Origin: Bradyrhizobium sp. in8p8
Lineage (GTDB): Bacteria > Pseudomonadota > Alphaproteobacteria > Rhizobiales > Xanthobacteraceae
Reading direction: 5' to 3'
DNA length: 64,000 nt
NCBI RefSeq assembly: GCF_000426845.1
Contig: NZ_AUGD01000012.1
Coordinates: 1 to 64,000, forward strand
Under the pieces are notes generated by a model. That model was not told the origin of the DNA. It made no database searches and saw only the letters and a program-made list of their open reading frames with translations. The position numbers and the translations under genes were made by a program. This document shows positions 52,715 through 63,085 of this stretch, one piece after another. Positions within the stretch are counted from its first letter, which is position 1. Each line of letters begins with the position of its first letter.

Positions 52715-53767
52715 TCACTTCGGGGATTTCGGCGGTGGGGCGGTCGATTCGCGGACCACAAGCGAGAAGTCGACCTCTCTGTGCATGATGGTCTGCTCGC
52801 CGGCGAGGCTGCGCACCAGATATTCGCCGGCGCGCTGCCAGGTTTCTCCGGTCGGAACATGGATCGTGGTCAGGCTCGGCCGCAAATGCCGGCTCCAGTC
52901 GAGGTCGTCGAAGCCGACCACTGAAAGGTCGCGCGGCACGGAGAACCCGTCGCGCTCCGCTTCGAGCAGCACGCCATAGGCGATGACGTCGTTGCCGCAA
53001 ACTACGGCTGTCGGACGGTCTTTCAGGTTCAGCAGATAGCGGGCCGCCTCGCGGGCGTCGTCGAGCGTATATGGCACCTCGACATGCCATTGCGGAGGCA
53101 ACTCGAGTCCGTTCTCGGCGAGCGCGCGGCGAAACCCGGCGACGCGGGCGCTGGCGCGGTCGTTGTTGCGCTGGAGCGCCGAGACGATCCCGATGCGGCG
53201 ATGGCCGAGCTCGATGACATGCGCGGCGGCGCGATGAGCGGCCGCTTCGTTGTCGGTGCCGACGCAGGGATAGGGCCTGTCGGGCTGGTAGATACCGACA
53301 TTGATGAAGGGCACGGCGTTGTCCGCGAGCAGCTTTCGCAATCCGTCGTGATGGCAATCGCCACGCAGCACCAGGCCGTCGACGCCGCGGCTGATCAGGT
53401 TGCGCGCCTGCTGCAATTCGACATCGAGATCATAGCCGCTCGTTGTGAGGAACAGCATGTATCCGACCGACGACAGATAGTGCTGCAGCGAGGCGATGCC
53501 GCGCGCGAACATCGTGTTGTCGATGGTCGGCACGATCGCGCCAAGGGTGCGCGAGCGACGCGACGACAGGATGCGCGCGGGCGCATGCGGGATGTAGCCG
53601 AGCGCATCGATGGCCTGTTCGATGCGCGCACGCAGAGACGGGCTGACCGCATCCGGATTGTTGAGCGCGCGCGAGACCGAGGCGGTCGAAACGCCGGCGC
53701 GGGCCGCCACGGCGCGGATGCCCTGTTTCACGGATTTTTTCACAGAGGTGGCGTTGGTCAGTCGCAT
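52715..53767 (-). CDS. LacI-family transcriptional regulator of the sugar locus
   Basis: A 350-residue repressor. DNA-binding head: IRAVAARAGVSTASVSRALN and the hinge region HAPARILSSRRSRTLG. The ligand domain follows (AIVPTIDNTMFARGIASLQH, VDGLVLRGDCHHDGL, VGTDNEAAAHRAAAHVIELG, AVVCGNDVIAYGVLLEAERD, LSVVGFDDLDWSRHLRPSLT). ATG 53767 lies just next to a TGTAACGTTACA palindrome, a typical LacI-type operator, so it likely represses itself and the divergent transport/catabolic operon. Confidence 0.93.
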   Translation of the reverse strand: MRLTNATSVKKSVKQGIRAVAARAGVSTASVSRALNNPDAVSPSLRARIEQAIDALGYIPHAPARILSSRRSRTLGAIVPTIDNTMFARGIASLQHYLSSVGYMLFLTTSGYDLDVELQQARNLISRGVDGLVLRGDCHHDGLRKLLADNAVPFINVGIYQPDRPYPCVGTDNEAAAHRAAAHVIELGHRRIGIVSALQRNNDRASARVAGFRRALAENGLELPPQWHVEVPYTLDDAREAARYLLNLKDRPTAVVCGNDVIAYGVLLEAERDGFSVPRDLSVVGFDDLDWSRHLRPSLTTIHVPTGETWQRAGEYLVRSLAGEQTIMHREVDFSLVVRESTAPPPKSPK

Positions 53768-53770
53768 GAA

Positions 53771-53782
53771 TGTAACGTTACA
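53771..53782. promoter_or_regulatory. LacI-type operator beside the lacI-family gene
   Basis: TGTAACGTTACA is a perfect 12-bp palindrome with the central CG typical of LacI-family sites. It is 4 bp upstream of the regulator start codon. Confidence 0.65.
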
Positions 53783-53853
53783 AAGCGCGGCGCGAGCGGT
53801 CAGATCGTGGAATTAATCGCAATCTGCCGCAGATTGTGCGGCTTGTCCATCGC

Positions 53854-53895
53854 TTGACATGGCGGATGTGAGGTCTATTTTGTAACCGTTTTCAA
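53854..53895 (+). promoter_or_regulatory. Promoter and operator of the sugar transport/catabolic operon
   Basis: TTGACA (53854-53859) and TATTTT (53876-53881) with 16-bp spacing form a good sigma-70 promoter. TTGTAACCGTTTTCAA (53880-53895) directly follows and is symmetric at 12 of 16 positions, sharing TGTAAC with the 53771 palindrome. The binding-protein gene starts at 53958. Confidence 0.6.
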
Positions 53896-53957
53896 GTTGT
53901 GTTCAAACGTGTCAAAATGGTCCGCCGGCTAAGGCGGCCAGCCGGGAGGAGAGTTCG

Positions 53958-55256
53958 ATGAAGGCCAGGATGCTCGCGACCCATGTCGCGCTGCCCGTTC
54001 TCGTCATTGCCGCCAGCGCGCAGGCGCAGGCTGCCGATTTCGACTGGATGAAGTTCAAGGGCAAGACGATCACCTTTCTCGCCAACAACAATCCGGTCTC
54101 GCAGGCGCTGCTGACCTACAAGGCTGATTTCGAGAAGCTGACCGGCATGACCCTGAAGGTCGACGGTTATCAGGAACAGCAGATGCGCCAGCGTCTGGTC
54201 ACGGTGATGAATGCGAACAGCGACGAGGTCGACGTGTTCATGACGCTGCCCTCGCGCGAGGGCGAGCAGTTCGCCGCCGCCGGCTGGTACGGCGATCTCA
54301 CCGCGATGGTCAAGAACGAGGTCGCCAAGGAGTATGATCCGAGCGGATTGAGCCAGGCCTTGCTTAAGTCCGCGACCTTCGGCGGCAAGCTGACCAGCAT
54401 GCCGATGAACATCGAGGGGCCGATCTTCTATTACCGCACCGACATCTTCAAGAAGTGCGGCCTCGAAGCGCCCAAGACCATCAAGGACGTCGAAGCCGCC
54501 GCCGAGAAGATCAAGACCTGCGACAGCACGGTAACGCCGTTCGTATCGCGCGGCCTCAAGCCCGCGGTCGCCTACACGTTCAGCAACATGCTGCACAACA
54601 TCGGGGGCACGTACATCGCCAACGGCAAGTCGAATCTGTGCTCGGCCAAGGGCAAGGAAGCACTCGACACCTATAGCCGGCTGCTGCGCGACTTCGGGCC
54701 GCCCGGCGTCGTCAACTACAGCTTCCAGCAGATTTCGGCGCTGTATCGCAGCGGCCGTGCTGCCATGGCGTTCGAATCCTCCAACGAACTGCGCACGGTG
54801 ATGGACGGCGGTGCGCGGCTGAAGGACACCGGCCTGCTGCCGTTCCCGGCAGGCGAGGCTGGCCAGGTGCCGACCACGATCGGCTGGGGCTTGGCCGTGT
54901 CCTCACACAGCAAGCAGCCGGAGGCGGCCTGGTACTTCGTGCAATGGGCCACCAGCCCCGAAGTGCAGAAGAAGATGGCGCTCCAGGGCATCGCCCCGCC
55001 GCGCCCGTCGGTGGCCAAGGATCCTGAATATCGCAAGTGGATCGACGAGGAGCCGGTCCGCAAGGAATGGCAGGCGGCGCTCGACGTGCTCGCCACCAAG
55101 GGATCCTCCGAGGTCGGCTATCCCATCGTCGCCAATCCGGAATCGCGCGAATTCATCGGCCAGGCGGTGCAGGACCTGATCCTGAAGCAGAAGCCGGTCG
55201 ATCAGGCCTGCGCCGATGCCGACAAGGCGCTCGATGCGTTGATCGCTCAGAAGTAA
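53958..55256 (+). CDS. ABC sugar-type substrate-binding protein
   Basis: A 432-residue periplasmic protein of the carbohydrate (family 1) type. Signal peptide LPVLVIAASAQAQA ends before ADFDW. The fold is indicated by KTITFLANNNPVSQALLTYK, DVFMTLPSREGEQFAAAGWY, MPMNIEGPIFYYRTDIFKKC and AAWYFVQWATSPEVQKKMAL. Cys residues are unusually frequent (CGLEA, TCDSTV, NLCSAK, QACADA). A GGGAGGAG ribosome site precedes it. The ligand is unknown; downstream enzymes suggest a hexose, hexitol or sulfosugar. Confidence 0.9.
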   Translation: MKARMLATHVALPVLVIAASAQAQAADFDWMKFKGKTITFLANNNPVSQALLTYKADFEKLTGMTLKVDGYQEQQMRQRLVTVMNANSDEVDVFMTLPSREGEQFAAAGWYGDLTAMVKNEVAKEYDPSGLSQALLKSATFGGKLTSMPMNIEGPIFYYRTDIFKKCGLEAPKTIKDVEAAAEKIKTCDSTVTPFVSRGLKPAVAYTFSNMLHNIGGTYIANGKSNLCSAKGKEALDTYSRLLRDFGPPGVVNYSFQQISALYRSGRAAMAFESSNELRTVMDGGARLKDTGLLPFPAGEAGQVPTTIGWGLAVSSHSKQPEAAWYFVQWATSPEVQKKMALQGIAPPRPSVAKDPEYRKWIDEEPVRKEWQAALDVLATKGSSEVGYPIVANPESREFIGQAVQDLILKQKPVDQACADADKALDALIAQK

Positions 55257-55265
55257 ACTCCTCAT

Positions 55266-55290
55266 GCCGGCGGGCTTGCCGCCTGCCGGC
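55266..55290 (+). other. Hairpin between binding-protein and permease genes
   Basis: GCCGGCGGG pairs with CCTGCCGGC (one G-T wobble) around a 7-base loop. It has no T-tract, so it is more likely an mRNA-stabilising or partial attenuation element that keeps binding-protein mRNA abundant. Confidence 0.5.
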
Positions 55291-55316
55291 TCTTCACTCC
55301 CCGGGGACAAGGACGC

Positions 55317-56204
55317 ATGTCGGACACGGCTGCGACATTCACGCAGGACCGGCAGAAGCTGGAGATGGCGGCGCTCTCGGCGCCGGCCGTGCTGTTCACG
55401 GTCGCGATGATCGCATTTCCGGTCGTCTATACGATCTGGCTCGGTTTCCAGACATTCACCTCGACCGGCAAGCAGTCTTTCGCGGGCCTCGCCAATTATT
55501 CCAAGCTGATCTCCGACGTCGAGTTCTGGCACGGGCTGTGGATCACCATCGCGCTGTTCGTGCTGTCGCTCGCGCTGCAGCTCGTGTTCGGCGTCTGGCT
55601 CGCGCTAGTGCTGTTCCATGCCAAGCGTCTGCCGGGGATCGTGCGCTCGCTGTTCATCTCGCCCTTCATGATGCCGCCTGTCGTGGCCGGCATGATGTGG
55701 CTGGTGATCCTCGATCCCTCGCTGGGCGCGGCCAACTACATCCTGCAATCGCTCGGCCTGCCGCCGTCGGACTGGCTGGCCTCGCCGACATGGGTCATTC
55801 CCACTGTTGCGCTGATCGACAGCTGGCAGTGGACGCCATACGTCGCCCTCATCGTGTTGGGCGGATTGCAGTCGCTGCCGCCGAGTGTCTACGAGGCCGC
55901 GCAGATCGACGGCGCTTCCCCGTTCAAGACGTTCCAGCGCATCACGCTGCCTCTGCTGCTGCCGACCATCGTCACCGCAGCGATCCTGCGCAGCGTCGAT
56001 CTCTTGCGCTTCTTCGACATCATCTACATCACGACCCAGGGCGGCCCGGGCAACGCCTCCAACACGCTCAACATCTACGGCTTTCGGGTCGGCTTCGAGT
56101 TCTTCAACATCGGCTATGCCAGTGCCCTGATGTTGACCCTGACGGCGATCGTGTTCGGCGCCGTGCTCGCCTTCAACCGCCTCCGCGGCGCAGTGGCGTG
56201 GTGA
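55317..56204 (+). CDS. ABC sugar permease, MalF/UgpA type
   Basis: A 295-residue permease with six helices (SAPAVLFTVAMIAFPVVYTI; GLWITIALFVLSLALQLVFG; FISPFMMPPVVAGMMWLVI; VALIDSWQWTPYVALIVLGG and two more) and the cytoplasmic EAA loop YEAAQIDGASPFKTFQRITL. ATG 55317 has a GGGGACAAGGA site. It is followed by its MalG-like partner after 4 bp. Confidence 0.92.
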   Translation: MSDTAATFTQDRQKLEMAALSAPAVLFTVAMIAFPVVYTIWLGFQTFTSTGKQSFAGLANYSKLISDVEFWHGLWITIALFVLSLALQLVFGVWLALVLFHAKRLPGIVRSLFISPFMMPPVVAGMMWLVILDPSLGAANYILQSLGLPPSDWLASPTWVIPTVALIDSWQWTPYVALIVLGGLQSLPPSVYEAAQIDGASPFKTFQRITLPLLLPTIVTAAILRSVDLLRFFDIIYITTQGGPGNASNTLNIYGFRVGFEFFNIGYASALMLTLTAIVFGAVLAFNRLRGAVAW

Positions 56205-56208
56205 TCTC

Positions 56209-57036
56209 ATGAGCGATGCCGCCAACACTGATCGCTGGATCCGCTGGCTCAACACGCTACAGCTCGTGCTTGCCGGCCTGCTCATCATGGCACCGACGGT
56301 GTGGATGGTGCTGTCGTCGTTCAAGCCTTCCTTCGAAGTCACAGCCTATCCACCGACGCTGATCTTCTCGCCGACGCTTGAGAATTACGACGAGCTGACC
56401 AGGACCACGCCGTTCCTGAGCTACGCGCTCAACAGTCTCATCGTCACCGTCGGCTCGACCGCGCTCGGACTGCTGTTCGGGATTCCCGCCGCCTTCGCCG
56501 TCTCCTGGACGCGGATTTCGTGGCCGGCGATACTGACGCTGGCGGCGCGCATGGCGCCGGGCACGCTGTTCCTGCTGCCGTGGTATGTCATGTTCCGGCA
56601 GATCGGCATGATCGGCTCCTACACCGCGCTGATCCTCAGCCATGCCGTCATCACGCTGCCGATCGTGATCTGGGTGCTGCTGCCCTCTTTCGACGCCATT
56701 CCGCGCAGTGTCTTCGAAGCCGCGCAGGTCGATGGGTGCAGTGTCACGCGCATCCTCTGGCGCATCGCGATGCCGCTGGTGGCGTCCGGGATCGCGGTCT
56801 CGGCAATCCTCGCCTTCGTGTTTTCGTGGAACTACTTCCTGTTTGCGCTGGTGCTGTCCAATGGTGACACCAAGACGCTGATCGCGGCGGCCTTCAACTT
56901 CATCGGCGAGGGCTCGACGCAATGGGGCGCCCTCATGGCCGCGGCGACGCTGATCGCATTGCCGCCGCTGGTGCTCGCGGCCCTCGTTCAGCGCTGGCTG
57001 GTGTCCGGACTGACGCTCGGCGCGGTGAAAGGCTGA
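56209..57036 (+). CDS. ABC sugar permease, MalG/UgpE type
   Basis: A 275-residue permease: LVLAGLLIMAPTVWMVLSSF (helix 1), LNSLIVTVGSTALGLLFGIP, ILSHAVITLPIVIWVLLPSF and the EAA loop FEAAQVDGCSVTRILWRIAM, then VASGIAVSAILAFVFSWNYF. It follows the MalF-like gene closely and ends 5 bp before the dehydrogenase. Confidence 0.92.
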   Translation: MSDAANTDRWIRWLNTLQLVLAGLLIMAPTVWMVLSSFKPSFEVTAYPPTLIFSPTLENYDELTRTTPFLSYALNSLIVTVGSTALGLLFGIPAAFAVSWTRISWPAILTLAARMAPGTLFLLPWYVMFRQIGMIGSYTALILSHAVITLPIVIWVLLPSFDAIPRSVFEAAQVDGCSVTRILWRIAMPLVASGIAVSAILAFVFSWNYFLFALVLSNGDTKTLIAAAFNFIGEGSTQWGALMAAATLIALPPLVLAALVQRWLVSGLTLGAVKG

Positions 57037-57041
57037 ATCCG

Positions 57042-58046
57042 ATGAACCTATCCCTCCATCCGAATTCGATCATGCAGGCCGCGGTTTTCCACGGCAATGA
57101 CCGCATTACCATCGAGCGCGTGGCGATGCCCGACGTCGGCGCCGGCGAGGTGCTGGTGCGCGTCTCGCGCACCGCCTTGTGCGGTTCGGACTTCAAGCTC
57201 TGGCACAAGGGTGCCGAGTTCACCGCCGGCCACGAGATCTTCGGCGTCGTCGAGCAACCCGGCCACCGCCTGCACGGCCGCCGTTGCGCCGTCTATATCC
57301 CCTTGCATTGCGACCGCTGCGCGGCGTGCAAGCGCGGCGACACCCAGATGTGCCTGGAAGTCTCCAGCCTGATCGGCTGGAACAGGCCGGGCGGATATGC
57401 CGAATATGTGTCGGTGCCGGAAAACTGCCTCCTGCCGGTGCCCGATGACATCGAGGACAGTCTGGCGCCGCTGCTGCTCGATACCATCGGTACCTCTGGC
57501 CACGCCGTGCGCTTCGTCAGTCGCGTGGTGCCGCCACGCGAGGCTGGTCCGGTGCTCGTGATGGGGGCAGGACCCGTCGGTCTCGGAGTCGTGCTGGCGC
57601 TCCGCGCGCTCGGCTTTGACGACGTCCATGTCGTCGATCCCAATGCGGCGCGTCTCACGATCGCGCAATCCTTCGGCGCAAAGGCCCACCCCGTCGGCGA
57701 CACATCGAAGCGTTTCGCACTGATCATGGAATGCTCCGGCGCCCATGCGGCGCGCAATCTCGGCATCGAGCTCGTCCTGCCGCGTGGCGCCTTGGTGCTT
57801 GTCGGCGAGAACGCCGCGCCCTGGATCATCGAGGAAGGCAAGGTATTTCGTCGCAAGGACTTCTACATGATCCGTACCTTCTACTTCCCGGTCTCGGACT
57901 TCGAGCCGAATATCGAGCTGCTGCGCGAGTACAAGGATGAATATCGCGTCCTCGTCGACGGCGAGTTCGGCCTGTCGGCTCTCCCTGAGAATTTCGCCCG
58001 CTTCGCCAAGGGCGAGCTGATCAAGCCTGTGCTGGCGCTGGACTGA
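57042..58046 (+). CDS. Zinc-dependent alcohol/polyol dehydrogenase
   Basis: A 334-residue medium-chain dehydrogenase. Catalytic zinc site CGSDFKLWH and GHEIFG; structural zinc cysteines in CDRCAACKRGDTQMC; NAD-binding VLVMGAGPVGLGVVLALRAL. This resembles the sorbitol/L-threonine/galactitol dehydrogenases that oxidise a polyol to a ketose. I use ATG 57042 with the natural start MNLSLHPNSIMQAAVF; the inner ATG at 57072 also fits. It lies within the transporter operon, so it likely makes the ketose for the kinase downstream. Confidence 0.88.
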   Translation: MNLSLHPNSIMQAAVFHGNDRITIERVAMPDVGAGEVLVRVSRTALCGSDFKLWHKGAEFTAGHEIFGVVEQPGHRLHGRRCAVYIPLHCDRCAACKRGDTQMCLEVSSLIGWNRPGGYAEYVSVPENCLLPVPDDIEDSLAPLLLDTIGTSGHAVRFVSRVVPPREAGPVLVMGAGPVGLGVVLALRALGFDDVHVVDPNAARLTIAQSFGAKAHPVGDTSKRFALIMECSGAHAARNLGIELVLPRGALVLVGENAAPWIIEEGKVFRRKDFYMIRTFYFPVSDFEPNIELLREYKDEYRVLVDGEFGLSALPENFARFAKGELIKPVLALD

Positions 58047-58052
58047 GCGATC

Positions 58053-59122
<1,070 letters not shown>

Positions 59123-59126
<4 letters not shown>

Positions 59127-60082
59127 GTGCGTCAGCGGACATGGGAGATTTCTCGGCGCTGGCGGAGGTTGCTTCCAGAGCGAAGCCTGTGCATGTGATT
59201 TGCCTCGGCCTGTCCGCGCTCGACCAGGTCTGGCGCGTCGAGCAGCCCTTCGCGGGCGGAAGCGAGAAGATCAAGGCCGTCGCGTACGGCACGCTTGGCG
59301 GCGGCATGGCGGCCAATGCGAGCGTCGCGGTGGCGAAGCTCGGCGCGTCCGTCGCATTCTGGGGGCGGGCAGGGAATGACGCCGCCGGTCACGAGATGGC
59401 ATCGGCTTTCACCGCCGAAGGCGTTGACGTCGAGAATTTCCGGCTGTTTCCCGACGGCCGTTCGTCCGTCTCCGGAATCATCGTCGACAGCCTCGGTGAA
59501 CGGCAGATTGTCAACTTTCGCGGTCTTTATCCGGAAGCTGCGGACTGGCTTCCGCTGGACGCGGTGGCGCAGGCGTCCTCCGTGCTGGCCGACCCGCGCT
59601 GGGTCGAGGGCGCCGCAACGCTGTTCGGGGAAGCGCGCGCACGGGGCATTCCGACGGTGCTCGACGGCGACATGGCCGACGCCGAGGTGTTCGAGCGGCT
59701 GCTGCCGCTGACCGACCACGCGATCTTCTCCGAGCCCGCGCTGACAGCTTATGCCGGTTCCGCTGATGACAGATCCCTCGCGGGACTCGCGCGCTTCGGC
59801 TGCCGCGTGGTCGCCGTCACGCGCGGCGAGGGTGGCGTGAGCTGGTACGAGCAGGGACGGCTGCACCGGCAGGCCGCCTATGCCGTCGACGTCGTTGACA
59901 CGACCGGCGCGGGCGACGTCTTCCATGGTGCCTACGCGCTCGCAATCGGCGCCGGCCTCGATGTGCGCGCCGCCATGGCGTTCTCGGCAGCCACGGCCGC
60001 CATGAAATGCCGCCACGCCGGCGGGCGGAACGGAATCCCCGATATCAACGAGTGTCTTGCATTCATGAGGACGAAACCATGA
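59123..60082 (+). CDS. PfkB-family sugar kinase
   Basis: A 319-residue kinase. Motif 1 is the Gly-rich GTLGGGMAANASVAVAKLG with GRAGNDAAGHEMA; motif 2 is VVDTTGAGDVFHGAYALAIG, whose Asp is the catalytic base. This family phosphorylates hexoses, keto-sugars or their phosphates. GTG 59123 overlaps the ATPase stop; ATG 59141 is an alternative. It leads by overlap into the aldolase, so the product is probably a ketose-1-phosphate or bisphosphate for cleavage. Confidence 0.9.
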
Positions 60083-61116
60083 GAACGATCGGAAAGAATC
60101 GCGGCCTAGCCAGACTTGCTGACGCGGACGGCCACTTTCGCATGGTCGCGCTTGATCAGCGGCCGCCATTGTTCGACGCCATCGCCAGGGCGAAGGGCAT
60201 CACTCGGGATCAGGTCGAATATTCCGACGTCACTGCGGCGAAGCGCCTTCTCGTCGAGAACCTGGCGCCGCATTGCAGCTCGATGCTGTTCGACCCGAAC
60301 TTCGCCGTGCCCGCCGCGATCGATCTGTTGCCGCCCCGCTGCGGCCTGATCATGACCCTGGAAGAGCACCGTGTCGAGGAGACCGCCGGCGGCCGCAAGT
60401 CGCGCGCCATCAGCAATTGGAGTGTGGAGAAAATTCGCGCCATGGGCGGCGATGCAGTCAAGGTGCTGGCCTGGTATCGGCCGGACGCCGATGCCGCGGT
60501 GAACGAGCACCAGAAGCGATTTGTACGAGAGATCGGACGGGATTGCGCTCGTTACGACATTCCTTACGTCCTCGAGCTGCTGGTATATCCGTTCCTCGGT
60601 AGCGCCAACCACACCGTCGATTACGTGGAATCGCCCGGCAAGCTGCCGGGCCTCGTCATCGACAGTGTGCGCGAGTTCGCCAAGCCGGAGTATGGCGTCG
60701 ATCTGCTCAAGCTGGAGAGCCCGCTTGCGGCCAACAGCCTCCCGGCTCGCGACGGCAGCCCTGAAGCCAAGGCCGCGCAGAAGGAGTTCGACGCGATCGG
60801 CGCCATCTGCCGCGAGCGCAGTATTCCTTGGGTGCTGCTGTCCGGCGGCGCTGCGCCCGAAAAGTTCGAGCGCGTGCTGGACTATTCCTATGCTGCTGGC
60901 GCAAGCGGCTTTCTCGCCGGCCGCACGATCTGGCTGGATGCCGTCCTGAAGAACTTCCCGGATAGTGCGGCAGTATCGGCCAGTCTGCGCAAGGACGGCC
61001 TCGGCGTGCTGGAGCGATTGAACAAGCTGACCACCGCCAAGGGCACGCCATGGAAGCCGCGCTTTCCGGTATTCACCGACATCAAGCAGGAAGGTGACTT
61101 CGCGCGCGCCTATTGA
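60079..61116 (+). CDS. Class I aldolase, LacD/YihT-like
   Basis: A 345-residue aldolase similar to tagatose-1,6-bisphosphate aldolase LacD and sulfofructose-phosphate aldolase YihT. Hallmarks: DGHFRMVALDQRPPLFDAIA, SSMLFDPNFAVPAAID, KVLAWYRPDAD, YGVDLLKLESPL (Schiff-base Lys), RSIPWVLLSGGAAPEKF and AAGASGFLAGRTIW. ATG 60079 overlaps the PfkB stop by four bases. It would cleave the phosphorylated ketose made by the upstream dehydrogenase and kinase. Confidence 0.87.
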   Translation: MRTIGKNRGLARLADADGHFRMVALDQRPPLFDAIARAKGITRDQVEYSDVTAAKRLLVENLAPHCSSMLFDPNFAVPAAIDLLPPRCGLIMTLEEHRVEETAGGRKSRAISNWSVEKIRAMGGDAVKVLAWYRPDADAAVNEHQKRFVREIGRDCARYDIPYVLELLVYPFLGSANHTVDYVESPGKLPGLVIDSVREFAKPEYGVDLLKLESPLAANSLPARDGSPEAKAAQKEFDAIGAICRERSIPWVLLSGGAAPEKFERVLDYSYAAGASGFLAGRTIWLDAVLKNFPDSAAVSASLRKDGLGVLERLNKLTTAKGTPWKPRFPVFTDIKQEGDFARAY

Positions 61117-61171
61117 GATAGCGGCTCTGAATTGTTCGTCCCGACCGCAAGATCCGCGACACGACTGACGA

Positions 61172-61191
61172 CTTCACCACGAGTGGTGAAG
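61172..61191. repeat. Perfect 20-bp inverted repeat after the aldolase gene
   Basis: CTTCACCAC and its exact complement GTGGTGAAG flank a GA dinucleotide. It lies between convergent genes (aldolase, thioesterase). There is no T-run, so intrinsic termination is uncertain; it may be a two-way terminator stem or a binding site. Confidence 0.5.
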
Positions 61192-61283
61192 CCCGAGAAT
61201 GTGCTGACGAAACCGTCCGCAGGAAGATCCTGATAGACAATTGGACCGGCTCTACGGCCTGAGGGCCGCAAGCCGTGCAGGGA

Positions 61284-61739
61284 TCACGCCGGGCTGGTCC
61301 CGGCTGGGTTCTTGGCGCGCAAAGCCGCCGTCGAACTTGCCGTTGCGATGAGCACGTCGTTGGCGTCACGCAGCTCGGCCTCCATGAAGCCGATGCTGCG
61401 GCCCTGCCGAAGGACTTTGCCATGGGTGCGATACAGGCCGGGATGCGCCGGAAGCAGGAATGCGACCTTGATCTCCAGACTGGCGACGGCGATCTGGTAT
61501 TCACCGTGCAACAGGCTCGCGGTGGCCATCGCGGCGTCGAGCCAACCCGTAACGATACCGCCCTGGACGATGCCGCCCTTGGGATGCCCTTCGACCGAAT
61601 GGCAGTGACGCTGTTCGGCATGCCATTCGATCGTAACGCGATTCAGGAGCTGATCATAGCTGACCCCTCCTACACCCAGAAGCTCCCATGCCGGCGGACG
61701 GCGAGCCTGGATCTGCCTGATTAGTTCTGAATAGGACAT
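61284..61739 (-). CDS. PaaI-type hotdog thioesterase
   Basis: A 151-residue hotdog-fold protein: HPKGGIVQGGIVTGWLDAAM holds the central helix and the Gly/Asp catalytic region, followed by VASLEIKVAFLLPAHPG and AELRDANDVLIATASSTAAL. These acyl-CoA thioesterases act on aromatic or medium-chain CoA esters. ATG 61739 (MSYSELIRQIQ) is chosen over 61802. It converges on the sugar operon and has no obvious link to it. Confidence 0.85.
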   Translation of the reverse strand: MSYSELIRQIQARRPPAWELLGVGGVSYDQLLNRVTIEWHAEQRHCHSVEGHPKGGIVQGGIVTGWLDAAMATASLLHGEYQIAVASLEIKVAFLLPAHPGLYRTHGKVLRQGRSIGFMEAELRDANDVLIATASSTAALRAKNPAGTSPA

Positions 61740-61911
61740 GTGTCTTTGATTGCCCGACGATCGGATGTGCACGAGGCGAGCCAAGGCACGCCCTGCAGGC
61801 AATCACCACAGGCGGCGCGGCTCTGCAACTGCGCTCAGCGGAGATCAGCCATCCGCCGCGATGCCCTTTTGCCACGCGGAGGGATTTCCGCCAGAAGCCG
61901 CGGCGGACCCG

Positions 61912-62235
61912 CTATTTTGTCTCAGGATAGCCTGCAAAAATCGCCGCCAAGGCCTTTCCTGATTTCGCGAGGATCTTCTCCCTTGCTGCCGCGATCTGTT
62001 CGAGAGGCGGCGCCATCTGCCGCAACCCCATCTCGACCCCAAGATCGTTGAGGGCTCTCTGATCAAACGCGGTCGAGTCGTCGGCCCAGCGGCTCATCTG
62101 CTCCGCCCACAGCCTGGAAAGATCGTCGGCAGAGAGCTGTTCGTACCGGCGGCCACGCACGAGATAGGATTGCCGGTTGTCCGATTGACGGTTTTTCAGC
62201 AGAAGCTGCACAGCCTCTCTCGCCTGATCGGTCAT
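61912..62235 (-). CDS. Small hypothetical protein
   Basis: A 107-residue helical soluble protein: MTDQAREAVQLLLKNRQSDN, YLVRGRRYEQLSADDLSRLW, and a C-terminal AREKILAKSGKALAAIFAGY. No family recognised and no signal peptide. Codon use is consistent with its neighbours. Confidence 0.6.
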   Translation of the reverse strand: MTDQAREAVQLLLKNRQSDNRQSYLVRGRRYEQLSADDLSRLWAEQMSRWADDSTAFDQRALNDLGVEMGLRQMAPPLEQIAAAREKILAKSGKALAAIFAGYPETK

Positions 62236-62872
62236 GGACCCGCCCCCGATGCGTATCGTCGAGATCCAAACTTGGATTCGTCGTTAGATAAGCACAAGAT
62301 TCGGGGAGCCGGAAGTGAAGCCGGACCTTGGGTACCATCCGCTCATTCCGGACTGGCGTCCATGTCCTTGGGGTGTGATCGAGGTGGCTCGATCCCCATG
62401 GCGTCGCCAGCGGCGAGAGCTCTGCGTCGGATCAACTGAAGAAAGGGCCGCCTCTCGGCGACCCTTTCCCGTGCCAAAAATTTGGTGCGTTCAATCCAGC
62501 CCCGGGTGAAAATTTCTAAGGATACAAACGCCATGCCCGGACGGGCCAACTAAAGCAGCCGATTGTTTCACGAAGATTTCGTCGCATGATAATCGCCATT
62601 TCGCTCGCGACGCGTGCGCTCTGCCGTTTCGAATGCTGCAGTGCAGTTTGGGCGCGATAAAGTCGCCAAACAGGGGTGCGGGAGGGTGGCCCGCCGGCCG
62701 GGCACCTTTATGGCACTGCGCGGCGGCCGCTGCGTCAGTTCGGCGACAAGCCATCAGCGCTCAGTCCTGACCTAAGTTCCATCTTACTGTCCGCAGGCAG
62801 CTGTTGCATAATCTTCCCGGTTTCGGCTTGCCGTTCGCTACGGATGCAGATTCTTGAATGTGGGGTTGTGTC
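62236..62872. other. Intergenic region without a supported gene
   Basis: I see only short overlapping frames without family features, no tRNA and no clear repeats. Promoters for the genes on each side should lie here. Confidence 0.4.
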
Positions 62873-63085
62873 ATGTCGAGTGCGATCGAGTTGATTGTAG
62901 ATAGCTTCACTAGACTGAGGGACCGCCAGTCACTGGAGGACATGAGAATGCATCGCCGGCGCTTGGTCGGCGACCTGAAGGCAAGACCAGGCTTTGACTG
63001 CCGGTCATCGATCGCTCAGGTCGAACAGGACATCGCGACCATAGAGGCGGGGCTGGAGAGGATTTCGGGGTCGAGCGACGCGTAA
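62873..63085 (+). CDS. Small hypothetical protein
   Basis: A 70-residue charged protein: MSSAIELIVDSFTRLRDRQS, MRMHRRRLVGDLK and a helical tail (VEQDIATIEAGLERI), probably a two-helix coiled structure. Similar short proteins are common in Bradyrhizobiaceae. ATG 62873 is preferred over 62858. Confidence 0.55.
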   Translation: MSSAIELIVDSFTRLRDRQSLEDMRMHRRRLVGDLKARPGFDCRSSIAQVEQDIATIEAGLERISGSSDA

